DNA of 64,000 nt from Georgenia daeguensis (GTDB taxonomy: Bacteria > Actinomycetota > Actinomycetes > Actinomycetales > Actinomycetaceae), in the NCBI RefSeq assembly GCF_039537705.1, contig NZ_BAABBA010000003.1, positions 267,155-331,154 of the forward strand. Direction: 5' to 3'. The translations under genes were made by a program, and so were the position numbers. The notes under the pieces were generated by a model that was not told the DNA's origin, searched no databases, and saw nothing but the letters and a program-made list of their open reading frames with translations. Shown piece by piece: positions 51,050-58,511 of this stretch (its first letter is position 1; every line of letters starts with the position of its first letter).

Positions 51050-51952
51050 GTGTCCCATCCCCGGAGTCTGCTGACGCTGCTCGACCTCTCGCGTCCCGAC
51101 CTGGAGTCGCTCTGGCTCGCCTCGGCCGGCTGGAAGAGCCAGCGCGTGCGCCGCCGGCTGCGCTTCGCGGACCGGCGCGTGGCCACGATCTTCGACGCCA
51201 CGAGCTTCCGGACCAGGCTCGCGTACGACACCGCCATCGACGCCGTCGGGGCCCACCGCGTCGACGTGCCGCTCGTGCTCGGTCAGCGCGAGACGGTCAG
51301 CGACACCGCCGCCATCCTCTCCGGGGCCGTCGACGCGGTGGTGGTCCGCGCACGCGACCACGCCGCGGTCTGCGAGCTCGCCGAGGTCTGCGAGGTGCCG
51401 GTCATCAACGCAATGACCGACGGCGGGCACCCGGTGGAGGTCTTCTCCGAGGCGTACACGATCTTCGAGCGACGCGGGCCCCTCAACGACGTCACCCTGA
51501 CCTTCGTGGGGGAGGACTCGAACGTGCTGCGCTCCTGGTGCGAGCTCACGGTGCCGTTCGCCCTCCGAGTGCGCCAGGTGTGCCCGCCCGGCCACGGACT
51601 GCACGAGGACTTTCTCGCCGAGCTGGCCGCCCACGGCCAGCGGGGGAGCGTGACCGTCGGGCACGACCTCGCGGAGGGCGTGAGCGGCACCGACGTCATC
51701 TACACGGACGTCTGGCCGACGTCCGCGCGCACGCCCGGGCGCCGGCGCACCGCCTTCGAGCCGTACCGCGTGACCACCGACGTGCTGGACGAGGCGGGGC
51801 CGGACGTGATGCTGATGCACGTGATGCCGGTCCACCGCGGGGACGAGGTCTCCGCGGAGGCCTTCGACGACCCGCGCTCGGTCACCTTCGCCGCCAAGCG
51901 GAACCTGGCACCGACGCACGCCGCGATCGTGGAGTGGGTCCTGGGCGGCTGA
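51050..51952 (+). CDS. Ornithine/aspartate carbamoyltransferase-like protein, altered motifs
   Basis: A 300-aa protein with the fold and order of motifs of an OTC, but the signature sites have changed. The carbamoyl-phosphate loop STRTR reads SFRTR in DATSFRTRLAYD. The HPCQ-type site reads HPVE in DGGHPVEVFSE. The HCLP motif reads HVMP in MHVMPVHRGDEV, losing the Cys that contacts ornithine. It is likely a paralogue with a different amine substrate, or with reduced activity. No other arginine-pathway genes are nearby. A GTG start without a ribosome site fits a leaderless mRNA. Confidence 0.8.
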   Translation: MSHPRSLLTLLDLSRPDLESLWLASAGWKSQRVRRRLRFADRRVATIFDATSFRTRLAYDTAIDAVGAHRVDVPLVLGQRETVSDTAAILSGAVDAVVVRARDHAAVCELAEVCEVPVINAMTDGGHPVEVFSEAYTIFERRGPLNDVTLTFVGEDSNVLRSWCELTVPFALRVRQVCPPGHGLHEDFLAELAAHGQRGSVTVGHDLAEGVSGTDVIYTDVWPTSARTPGRRRTAFEPYRVTTDVLDEAGPDVMLMHVMPVHRGDEVSAEAFDDPRSVTFAAKRNLAPTHAAIVEWVLGG

Positions 51953-52038
51953 GGCACCCGATGTCAGTCCCCGCTGGCATCCTCTCGCACATGCGTTCGA
52001 ACACGGGGTTCGGGCGTCGCGAGAGCAGGGGAGGACCC

Positions 52039-52458
52039 ATGTCCGTGGACGACGGCGTGCGCACGCTGGAGATCGAGCTGGCGAGCCTGGCGCAGGACCT
52101 GACCGCACCGGGGCCGCACGAGTGCGTGCTGTGCTACGTCAACCGGATGCTCGTGCAGTTCGGCTGCGACACCTCGCTGCGGTGGACCCGGCGGTGGCGA
52201 GCTCTGCGTGCGCCCCGTGCCACGCAGCTCGAGCGGCGCATCGGGCGTGAGGGCGCGTTCTGCGACTGCGAGCTGTTCACGAACGGCTGGGACGTCACCG
52301 TGGCGGTGGAGCACGACCCGATGACGGGCGAGGACCGCTGGCCGGACGACGTCCAGGGATGCCGAGGGGTGCGCAACGGGACGACGCAGCCGTGCACGCT
52401 CTGGGCACGCCGCGCGCCGCAGCGTTGGCCGGTGCGACGGCGCAGCGACTGGGACTGA
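52039..52458 (+). CDS. DUF2695 domain protein
   Basis: A 139-aa protein. The core HECVLCYVNRMLVQFGCDTSLRW and REGAFCDCELFTNGW identify DUF2695, a small family with conserved Cys pairs (CVLC, CDC) of unknown function, perhaps metal-binding. The ATG at 52039 follows GGGGAGGACCC. It converges with the ECF41 sigma gene. Confidence 0.82.
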   Translation: MSVDDGVRTLEIELASLAQDLTAPGPHECVLCYVNRMLVQFGCDTSLRWTRRWRALRAPRATQLERRIGREGAFCDCELFTNGWDVTVAVEHDPMTGEDRWPDDVQGCRGVRNGTTQPCTLWARRAPQRWPVRRRSDWD

Positions 52459-52498
52459 CGGCGAGGCGCCGAGGTGGGGGTGTACCAGCGTCACGGCC

Positions 52499-53428
52499 TC
52501 AGGCGCCCGGCGCCGACCGGCGTGCCCGCATCGCCTCGCGGTTGACCGCCCAGGCGTCGGCCACCGGGCCCAGGTGGCCGAGCTTGTCGGGGTTGATCAC
52601 GGCTCGGATCGCCTGGACCTTCCCGCCGAGCACGTCCAGCGTCAGCGTGCTGACCACCTTGCCGTCCCGGTACCGGAAGATCGCACCCGGCTGGCCGTTG
52701 AGCGCGTGCGGTTCCATCACCCCGCCGATCTCGAACAACCAGGGGAGGGTTGCGGTCAGCACCCGGGCGACCTTCTCGGCACCGAAGATGCCGGCGCCCC
52801 ACTGCGGCGCCTTGCCGCCACTGTCCCCGACCATCTGGACGTCGGCGGCCAGCAGCTCGCGCAGCCCGTCGACATCGCCCTCCCGCAGGGCGTCGAAGAA
52901 GCGTGCCGCCAGCTCCTCCCGGTCGCGGCGGTCCGCCGCGAACCGCGGCCGTCCCTCGTCCATGTGGCGCCGCGCCCGCACCGCGAGCTGCCGGCACGCG
53001 GCCTCGGACCTCCCCACCGCCTCGGCGACCTCGGGGAAGCTGAACCCGAACACCTCCCGCAGCACGAACACCGCCCGCTCGAGCGGGCTGAGCCGCTCGA
53101 GCAGCAGCAGGGCCGCCATCGACACCGAGTCGGCCAGCTCCGCCGACCGCACCGGGTCCGCGTACGGGTCGTCGACCAGCGGCTCGGGGAACCACTGGCC
53201 CACGTACTGCTCCCGCCGGGAGCGGGCGGAGCGCAGGACGTCGATCGAGATCCTCGTGACCACGGCCGAGAGGAACGCCTTCGTCGAGGTCGGGACCGTT
53301 GTGGTGGCCTCGTAGCGCAGCCAGGTCTCCTGGACCGCGTCCTCGGCCTCGCTCACGCTCCCGAGGAGCCGGTACGCGATCGCGAAGAGCAGCGGGCGCA
53401 GGTCCTCGAACTCCTCGGCTCGGCTCAC
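52499..53428 (-). CDS. ECF41-type RNA polymerase sigma factor with SnoaL-like C-terminal domain
   Basis: A 309-aa ECF sigma factor. Sigma-2 (FAIAYRLLGSVSEAEDAVQETWLR) and sigma-4 (LSPLERAVFVLREVFGFSFPEVA) regions occupy the first ~175 residues. A SnoaL-like extension follows. Three ECF41 hallmarks are visible: WFPEP (consensus WLPEP), DSGGK (consensus DGGGK) and a perfect NPDKL. In this group the extension replaces an anti-sigma factor. The GTG start overlaps the stop of the epimerase gene by four bases, so sigma is translated from the epimerase transcript. That transcript starts at a perfect ECF41 promoter (54488-54514), giving an autoregulatory loop. Confidence 0.93.
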   Translation of the reverse strand: MSRAEEFEDLRPLLFAIAYRLLGSVSEAEDAVQETWLRYEATTTVPTSTKAFLSAVVTRISIDVLRSARSRREQYVGQWFPEPLVDDPYADPVRSAELADSVSMAALLLLERLSPLERAVFVLREVFGFSFPEVAEAVGRSEAACRQLAVRARRHMDEGRPRFAADRRDREELAARFFDALREGDVDGLRELLAADVQMVGDSGGKAPQWGAGIFGAEKVARVLTATLPWLFEIGGVMEPHALNGQPGAIFRYRDGKVVSTLTLDVLGGKVQAIRAVINPDKLGHLGPVADAWAVNREAMRARRSAPGA

Positions 53429-54381
53429 GCCGGCGCCTTCCTCAGGCCGGGGCCCCTCGGCACCGCTGGGGCCAGCTCCTCCCGGAAGCCCAGGCGCCAG
53501 GAGGGGTAGCGCAGCACCCAGCCGAGCTCCCGCTTGGCCTTGGCGTTGGAGAAGCCACGCCCCTCGGTCATCATGCCGACCACCATCTCCCCGGCCAGCA
53601 GCCGGGCCAGCCACGCGGGGACCCGCCGGGGTGGCCTTGCCCCGGCGCACTCCGCCAGGTACGGCAGCCACTCGCTCGCCGGGGCGGGCTCGTCGTCGAC
53701 GATGTTGAAGACTCCCTGCGCCCTCTGCTCCACAGCGAGGACGGTAGCGCTCGCGGCGTCGTCGAGGTGGATCCACGAGAAGTAGCCGGTGCCGCCGCCG
53801 ACGAGCGGGAACAGCCGCCGACGCACCAGCTCGACCTGGTCGTCGTTGGCGCCGGGCCCGTAGAACCCGCCGTAGCGCAGGACCGCTCCGCCGGCGCGGA
53901 CGACGGCGTCCTCGAGGTGGGTGATCGCCCTCGTCCCCTCGATCACCTCCAGCGGGTCGTCCTCGGTCTTGACCCACCCGCCCTGGCGGGCTCCGTTCAT
54001 GCTGGCGTGGCCCTGCGCGACCACGTGCGGGACGCCGGTCGCCTCGGCGGCGGCCAGGAGGTGGTCGGTCCCCGCGCTGCGGAGCTCGTTGGTGGTGGCG
54101 AAGAAGCGGTCGGCCCTCCGCAGGTCGGGCTTCCCGGCGTGCGCGGCGGAGAGGGCAGTCATCTCGTTCACGATCACGTCCGGGCGCGCCGCGGCGACGG
54201 CCCTGCTCACCGACGCCGGATCACGCCCGTCCATCACCACCCCCTCGGCGCCCAGCCGCTCGAGCAGCGCGACCTTGCCGGCGCTCGTCGTCGTTGCCGT
54301 CACCTCATGGCCGCGGGACACCAGCTGGGGAACCAGCCGCCTCCCGATGGCCCCGGACCCGCCTGCCACGAACACCCGCAT
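53425..54381 (-). CDS. NAD-dependent epimerase/dehydratase-like protein (copy 1)
   Basis: A 318-aa short-chain-type Rossmann protein (N-terminal motif FVAGGSGAIGRRL). It is ~70% identical by eye to the neighbour at 54478-55461, so the two are a tandem duplication. ECF41 sigma factors regulate COE genes (carboxymuconolactone decarboxylases, oxidoreductases, epimerases), and this is the partner expected. GGAGGG lies six bases before the ATG. The upstream leader holds three copies of a 34-bp element, of which the first includes an intact ECF41 promoter. The gene is coupled to sigma by GTGA overlap. Confidence 0.88.
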   Translation of the reverse strand: MRVFVAGGSGAIGRRLVPQLVSRGHEVTATTTSAGKVALLERLGAEGVVMDGRDPASVSRAVAAARPDVIVNEMTALSAAHAGKPDLRRADRFFATTNELRSAGTDHLLAAAEATGVPHVVAQGHASMNGARQGGWVKTEDDPLEVIEGTRAITHLEDAVVRAGGAVLRYGGFYGPGANDDQVELVRRRLFPLVGGGTGYFSWIHLDDAASATVLAVEQRAQGVFNIVDDEPAPASEWLPYLAECAGARPPRRVPAWLARLLAGEMVVGMMTEGRGFSNAKAKRELGWVLRYPSWRLGFREELAPAVPRGPGLRKAPA

Positions 54382-54419
54382 GGTGACCCTCCTTGCTCCA
54401 CGGCGGCTGTCCGTCCGAG

Positions 54420-54521
54420 GACGAGACAGCCCGCCGATGCGTGTTCCCGCCGGGACGAGACAGCCCGGCGGCCTCTGTCACTCCCGAGACGAGACAGCCC
54501 GTCCGTCTGTGACACGGGCCC
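54420..54521. repeat. Three tandem 34-bp repeats carrying ECF41 -10 elements
   Basis: The 14-base core GACGAGACAGCCCG (read rightward) starts at 54420, 54454 and 54488, exactly 34 bases apart. Each core contains CGTC and the CTGTCT spacer end on the minus strand. Only the unit at 54488 keeps a perfect -35 (TGTCACA); the other two have degenerate -35 sequences. A fourth, isolated unit is at 55503, upstream of the other epimerase gene. Confidence 0.8.
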
Positions 54522-55461
54522 GTCCGGTTCCGGCGAGCTCCTCCTTGAAGCCCTGGCGCCAGGAGGGGTAGTGCAGCACCCAGCCGAGCTCCCGCTTGGC
54601 CTTGGCGTTGGAGAACCCGCGTCCCTCGGTCATCATCACCACCGCCTGCTCGCCGGCCAGCAGCCGGGCCAGCCACACGGGGACCCGCCGGGGCGGCTTC
54701 GCCCCGGCGCACTCGGCCAGGTAGGGCAGCCACTCGCTCGCCGGGGCGGGCTCGTCGTCGACGATGTTGAACACGCCCGTGGCTTGCTGCTCCACGGCCA
54801 GGACCGTGGCGCTGGCGGCGTCGTCGAGGTGCACCCAGGAGCTGTAGCCGGTGGCGCGCCCGACCAGCGGGAACTGGCGCCGGCGCACCAGCTCGACCTG
54901 GTCGTCGGTGGCCCCCGGCCCGTAGAGCGCGCCGTAGCGCAGGACCGCCCCGCCGGCCCTGAGGACGGCGTCCTCGAGATGGGCCACGGCCTCCGTGCCC
55001 GGCTGCGCCGCCGTGCCCGTCATGGGGTTCAGCGGGTCCTCCTCGGTCTTCACCCAGCCGCCCTCGGGCGCGCCGTTCCAGCTGGCGTAGCCCTGGGCGA
55101 CGACGTTGGACACGCCGGTCGCCTCGGCGGCGGCCAGCAGGTGGTCCGTCCCCTCGGTGCGCAGCCGGTTGGTGACGGCGAACCAGCGGTCCGGGTGCTT
55201 GATATCGGGCTTGCCCGCGTGGAGCCGCGAGATGGCCGTCATCTCGTTCACGATCGCGTCCGGCCGGGCTGCGGCCACCGCCTCGCCGACCGACGCGGGG
55301 TCCAGGCCGTCCATGACGACGGCGTCGGCGCCCAGCCGCTCGAGCGTCCCTAACCTCGCCGGGGACGTCGTCGTCGCGGTCACCTGGTGCCCGCGCGCCA
55401 CGAGCTGCGGCACCAGCCGCCTTCCCACGACCCCGGACCCGCCTGCGACAAACACTCGCAT
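54478..55461 (-). CDS. NAD-dependent epimerase/dehydratase-like protein (copy 2)
   Basis: A 327-aa paralogue of copy 1, starting MRVFVAGGSGVVGRRL and ending EGRGFSNAKAKRELGW plus a divergent tail. The last ~10 residues (TDGRAVSSRE) are encoded by the promoter repeat of copy 1, that is, the gene runs into the 34-bp element, and the promoter for copy 1 lies inside its 3' end. Its own promoter (55503-55529) is a perfect ECF41 site 42 bases upstream of the ATG. It does not adjoin the sigma gene. Substrate unknown. Confidence 0.88.
   Translation of the reverse strand: MRVFVAGGSGVVGRRLVPQLVARGHQVTATTTSPARLGTLERLGADAVVMDGLDPASVGEAVAAARPDAIVNEMTAISRLHAGKPDIKHPDRWFAVTNRLRTEGTDHLLAAAEATGVSNVVAQGYASWNGAPEGGWVKTEEDPLNPMTGTAAQPGTEAVAHLEDAVLRAGGAVLRYGALYGPGATDDQVELVRRRQFPLVGRATGYSSWVHLDDAASATVLAVEQQATGVFNIVDDEPAPASEWLPYLAECAGAKPPRRVPVWLARLLAGEQAVVMMTEGRGFSNAKAKRELGWVLHYPSWRQGFKEELAGTGRARVTDGRAVSSRE
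54488..54514 (-). promoter_or_regulatory. ECF41 promoter of epimerase copy 1 and sigma
   Basis: Read leftward: TGTCACA (54508-54514), 16-base spacer, CGTC (54488-54491). This is the consensus reported for ECF41 sigma factors. It lies inside the 3' end of epimerase copy 2 and ~105 bases before copy 1. Confidence 0.85.
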
Positions 55462-55502
55462 GATCCTCACCTTCCGCTCCCTCGTCCGGCTCTCGTCCCT
55501 GA

Positions 55503-55529
55503 GACGAGACAGCCGTGCCCGCTGTGACA
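55503..55529 (-). promoter_or_regulatory. ECF41 promoter of epimerase copy 2
   Basis: Read leftward: TGTCACA (55523-55529), 16-base spacer, CGTC (55503-55506), then 41 bases to the ATG. Same -35, spacer length and -10 as the site at 54488. Confidence 0.85.
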
Positions 55530-55588
55530 CGGGGGAGCAGCGACAGGGGTCGGAGGCACGGGGAGGCCAGACGTCCGCCGGCGACCGC

Positions 55589-56734
55589 TCAGCGACGGAG
55601 AGAGGCGTTGAGCCGCGCGGCCTGCCGGGTGAGGTGCTCGCGCTCGGGCAGGTTCGGTGCCGAGCGCGCCGCCTCGGCGTAGAGCCGTGCCGCGGTCGCG
55701 GCGTCGCCGTCGCGTTCGTGCAGGTACGCCGCGACGGCGGCATACCTGGGCAGGGAGGGGTCGAGTCCCGCCAGCACGGCGAGCCCGGCCCGTGCGCCGT
55801 CGGCCTCGCCGACCGCGACGGCGCGGTTGAGCCGGGCGACCGGGCTGTCGGTCAGGCGCACGACCTCGTCGTACCACTCGACGATCTGCACCCAGTCGGT
55901 CTCCGCCGCCGTCCGTGCGTCGGCGTGGAGGGCGGCGACGGCGGCCTGGGCCTGGAACTCGCCGAGGCGGTCGCGGGCGAGCGCCGTCTGCAGCACGGAG
56001 ACGCCCTCGGCGATCATCCGGGTGTCCCACAGGCTGCGGTCCTGCTCGGCGAGGGGCACGAGGCTGCCGTCGGGGCGGGTCCGGGCCGGGCGCCGGGCGT
56101 GGTGGAGCAGCATGAGGGCGAGCAGCCCCGCGACCTCCGCGTGGTCGACCCGCGCCGCCAGCTCGCGGGTGATCCGGACGGCCTCGGCGGCGAGGTCGAC
56201 GTCGCCGGAGTAGCCCTCGTTGAAGACGAGGTAGAGGACGCGCAGCACCGTCGCGACGTCACCCGGCTGGTCGAGGCGGACGCCGGACACGGTCCGCTTC
56301 GCGCGGCTGATGCGCTGTGCCATGGTCGCCTCCGGGACGAGGTAGGCCTGGGCGATCTGCCGCGTGGTGAGGCCCGCGACGGCGCGGAGCGTGAGCGCGA
56401 CGGCCGACGCCGGTGTCAGGGACGGGTGCGCGCACAGAAAGTACAGCCAGAGGGTGTCGTCGACCTCGGCGCCGGGACCGGGCGCCGGCTCGGAGACGAC
56501 CCGGACCTCACGCCGGCGCCTGGAGGTCTCGGCGCGGGCGGCGTCGAGGAACTTCCGCCACGCGACGGCGACCAACCAGCCCTTCGGGTCGCGCGGCGGG
56601 TCCTTCGGCCACACCCGCAGCGCCTCGACGAGGCTCTCCTGCACGGCGTCCTCGGCCGCCGCGAAGCTGGCTCCGCGGCGGACGAGGACGCCGATCACCG
56701 CGGGCGTGAGCGTCCGCAGCAGGCTCTCGTCCAC
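55589..56734 (-). CDS. ECF42-type RNA polymerase sigma factor with C-terminal TPR domain
   Basis: A 381-aa sigma factor of the ECF42 group. The N-terminal sigma-2/4 regions (AAEDAVQESLVEALRVW, LTTRQIAQAYLVPEATMAQRISRAKR) are followed by a long helical TPR-like domain (residues ~180-381, e.g. VVRLTDSPVARLNRAVAVGE and RYAAVAAYLHERDGDAATAARLYAEAA) that replaces an anti-sigma factor. ECF42 genes are paired with DGPF/YCII proteins, and such a gene lies six bases upstream here. The GTG start follows the DGPF stop. Confidence 0.92.
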   Translation of the reverse strand: MDESLLRTLTPAVIGVLVRRGASFAAAEDAVQESLVEALRVWPKDPPRDPKGWLVAVAWRKFLDAARAETSRRRREVRVVSEPAPGPGAEVDDTLWLYFLCAHPSLTPASAVALTLRAVAGLTTRQIAQAYLVPEATMAQRISRAKRTVSGVRLDQPGDVATVLRVLYLVFNEGYSGDVDLAAEAVRITRELAARVDHAEVAGLLALMLLHHARRPARTRPDGSLVPLAEQDRSLWDTRMIAEGVSVLQTALARDRLGEFQAQAAVAALHADARTAAETDWVQIVEWYDEVVRLTDSPVARLNRAVAVGEADGARAGLAVLAGLDPSLPRYAAVAAYLHERDGDAATAARLYAEAARSAPNLPEREHLTRQAARLNASLRR

Positions 56735-56740
56735 AAGGTG

Positions 56741-57148
56741 TCACTCGGTGACGGTCGGCGGGGGAGCGAGGAACGGGCGCACCTCGAGCCACTCGTGGAT
56801 CGGCCGGCCGCCGGCCCCCGGAGCCGCGGACAGCTCGCCGGCGAGCGCGAGCGCGCGCTCGTAGCTCTCGACGTCGATCACCATCCACCCGGCGATGAGG
56901 TCCTTGGTCTCCGCGAACGGGCCGTCGGTAACCGGCGGGCGGCCCTCGCCGTCGTAGCGGACGAAGGTGCCCTCGGGGGAGAGGGCCTGCCCGTCGACGA
57001 ACTCCCCGGTCTCCTGGAGCCGGGCGGCGAAGTCCTCCATATACCTCATGTGGGCGGAGATCTCCTCCGGGGTCCACCGGTCCATCGGCACGTCGTTGAC
57101 CGCCGCCGGTGCGCCGCGGTAGTGCTTGAGCAGCAGGTACTTGGCCAT
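56741..57148 (-). CDS. DGPF (YCII-related) domain protein, ECF42 partner
   Basis: A 135-aa protein with the family tetrad DGPF in VTDGPFAETKDL, preceded by the AKYLLLKHYRG N terminus. DGPF proteins are the conserved target and neighbour of ECF42 sigma factors; their biochemical role is not known. The ATG at 57148 has AAGGAG eight bases upstream; the frame is open a further ten codons. An ECF42 promoter at 57200-57226 serves the DGPF-sigma operon. Confidence 0.9.
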   Translation of the reverse strand: MAKYLLLKHYRGAPAAVNDVPMDRWTPEEISAHMRYMEDFAARLQETGEFVDGQALSPEGTFVRYDGEGRPPVTDGPFAETKDLIAGWMVIDVESYERALALAGELSAAPGAGGRPIHEWLEVRPFLAPPPTVTE

Positions 57149-57199
57149 CGTCTCGCTCCTTGGTGCGGTACGGCCCATTGTGGCCGTTCTCGACCCCAG

Positions 57200-57226
57200 G
57201 ACGGAGCGGTGCGGGCGCCCTCGACA
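57200..57226 (-). promoter_or_regulatory. ECF42 promoter of the DGPF-sigma operon
   Basis: Read leftward: TGTCGA (57221-57226), 17-base spacer, CGTC (57200-57203), 51 bases before the ATG. This fits the reported ECF42 consensus (TGTCGA, then CGA/TC). Confidence 0.75.
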
Positions 57227-57269
57227 TCCCGCGCCAGCGTTTCTCGCGGCCGCCGTGCGGTTCGGCTGC

Positions 57270-57524
57270 TCAGAGCCCGGCGACGACCCTGATCCACTCC
57301 GGCGTCACCCGGCCGGCGTGCTCGTCGGCGACGAGCCGGCGCCCGGCGGCGGAAACCTCGGCGGGGGAGACGTCGATGACGTCGCCGTAGGTCGCGCCCG
57401 CGATTCGCCGTGCGAGCGGGCTGGTAGTACGCGCGTGTCGCCTTACCCGCACGAGCCAGACCTCCATCCGGCGTCCCGCCGTGACGAACCGCAGCACAGC
57501 GGTCGCCGGCCGGCTCGCTGTCAT
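57270..57524 (-). CDS. Short hypothetical protein (84 aa)
   Basis: An 84-aa reading frame on the minus strand with a passable GGGAGCGAG 11 bases before the ATG. The middle (SPLARRIAGATYGDVIDV) weakly recalls the C-terminal domain of GreA-type elongation factors, where SPLGRALLG is typical, but the protein is too short and divergent for a call. The coding status is uncertain. Confidence 0.35.
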   Translation of the reverse strand: MTASRPATAVLRFVTAGRRMEVWLVRVRRHARTTSPLARRIAGATYGDVIDVSPAEVSAAGRRLVADEHAGRVTPEWIRVVAGL

Positions 57525-57719
57525 CGTCGCACTCGCTCCCACCGCTCCATCACCTCGATCTCGAGTGTGCGGCGTGCGGGTGCCCTCCGCCACCCGGGCA
57601 GCGACCTCCGTCCGAAATTGCGGCGGAGTGCTCGGCAGGAGCCGCGCTAATGCTCTAGGCGTATGAGCGTGACCCAAGATCGATTGACGCTGCGTGCGAA
57701 CTGCAACAGGGTGGAAGTC

Positions 57720-58181
57720 ATGGCAGATCAGGAAGTTGGCCGGGCGCCCAGCACGGTGGGGTTGACCCTTCAGGTGTACGTGCCCACCGAGGAGGCACGA
57801 GCCGCTCGTGACTACTACGCCGGGATCTTCGGCCGGGCGCCGGAGTTCGAGCCCCACGAAGACTTCTTCGAGTGGGCTCCCGTCGCCGGGCAGGAGTGCT
57901 GGTTCCAGGTGGCTGGCCGCACCGGCGCCGCGCCGCTGACCAACAGGATCCGTTTCGGTGTCGAGGATCTGGCCGAGGCGGTTGCGTTCCTCGATGTCCG
58001 CCGCATCCCGCGTTCGGAGCCGACGCAACTGTCCGGCGTAGTCGCGTTCGTCGACTTCACTGACCCCTGGGGTAACCGCCTCGGCTACTACCAGGACCTT
58101 TCACCGGCGGGAGAGCAGCCCGAGTACCGGGGATCCTCGGTGAACGACGAGTCCCAGTTCGAGCCGTTCCGTAAATCGTGA
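57720..58181 (+). CDS. VOC family protein at the edge of the accessory region
   Basis: A 153-aa VOC/glyoxalase-type protein (TLQVYVPTEEARAARDYYAGIFG, RFGVEDLAEAVAFLD, FTDPWGNRLGYYQD). GGGTGGAAG lies three bases before the ATG at 57720; an upstream ATG at 57663 is possible but its extension looks unlike the family. The gene is less GC-biased at third positions than the genes to its left, which fits acquisition with the region to its right. Confidence 0.82.
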   Translation: MADQEVGRAPSTVGLTLQVYVPTEEARAARDYYAGIFGRAPEFEPHEDFFEWAPVAGQECWFQVAGRTGAAPLTNRIRFGVEDLAEAVAFLDVRRIPRSEPTQLSGVVAFVDFTDPWGNRLGYYQDLSPAGEQPEYRGSSVNDESQFEPFRKS

Positions 58182-58343
58182 GGGAGCCTGCTGCGTCATC
58201 GAGCGTCCGAGAGAGCGTGCTGGCTACGAGTCAGAGCCTGAGCGGTCCTCGGCAGCCGTCCGTGCACTGTCGCGTCCGCGCCAAGGGGGAGGGCGCGGCA
58301 CACTCGTCGTCGTCCGGCGACGCGATGAGGTACACACGGCGCG

Positions 58344-58366
58344 CATAATGACATAATGTGCATTAT
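58344..58366. promoter_or_regulatory. AT-rich repeat patch, candidate operator
   Basis: CATAATG occurs at 58344 and 58352 (period eight), and ATAATG-TG-CATTAT forms a 14-base inverted repeat at 58353-58366. It is the only AT-rich cluster in the gap before the recombinase genes and could bind a regulator such as the Xre-type protein encoded downstream. Confidence 0.35.
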
Positions 58367-58511
58367 CGGATCGCAAGGAGGACGAGTTCAAACAGATGCG
58401 AGAACTCGTCCCCAGCCTGCCTGGGCAGTGTCTTCGCAGGTCAGGCGGGTTGTCTCGGAGACGGGAGGGCCGCGTGGACGTACTTAGTGGCGGTGCTTAG
58501 GTGCAGGTCAG

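Noticed and set aside
54420..54521. The 34-bp repeats read as a CRISPR array
   Set aside because: Only three units, a 14-base conserved core, the rest decaying -35 sequence, no cas genes; they are promoter repeats.
58396..58500. 34-codon frame downstream of AAGGAGG in the gap before the recombinase
   Set aside because: The ribosome site is 14 bases from the ATG, the product is Arg-rich without motif, and a competing frame from 58356 is no better.
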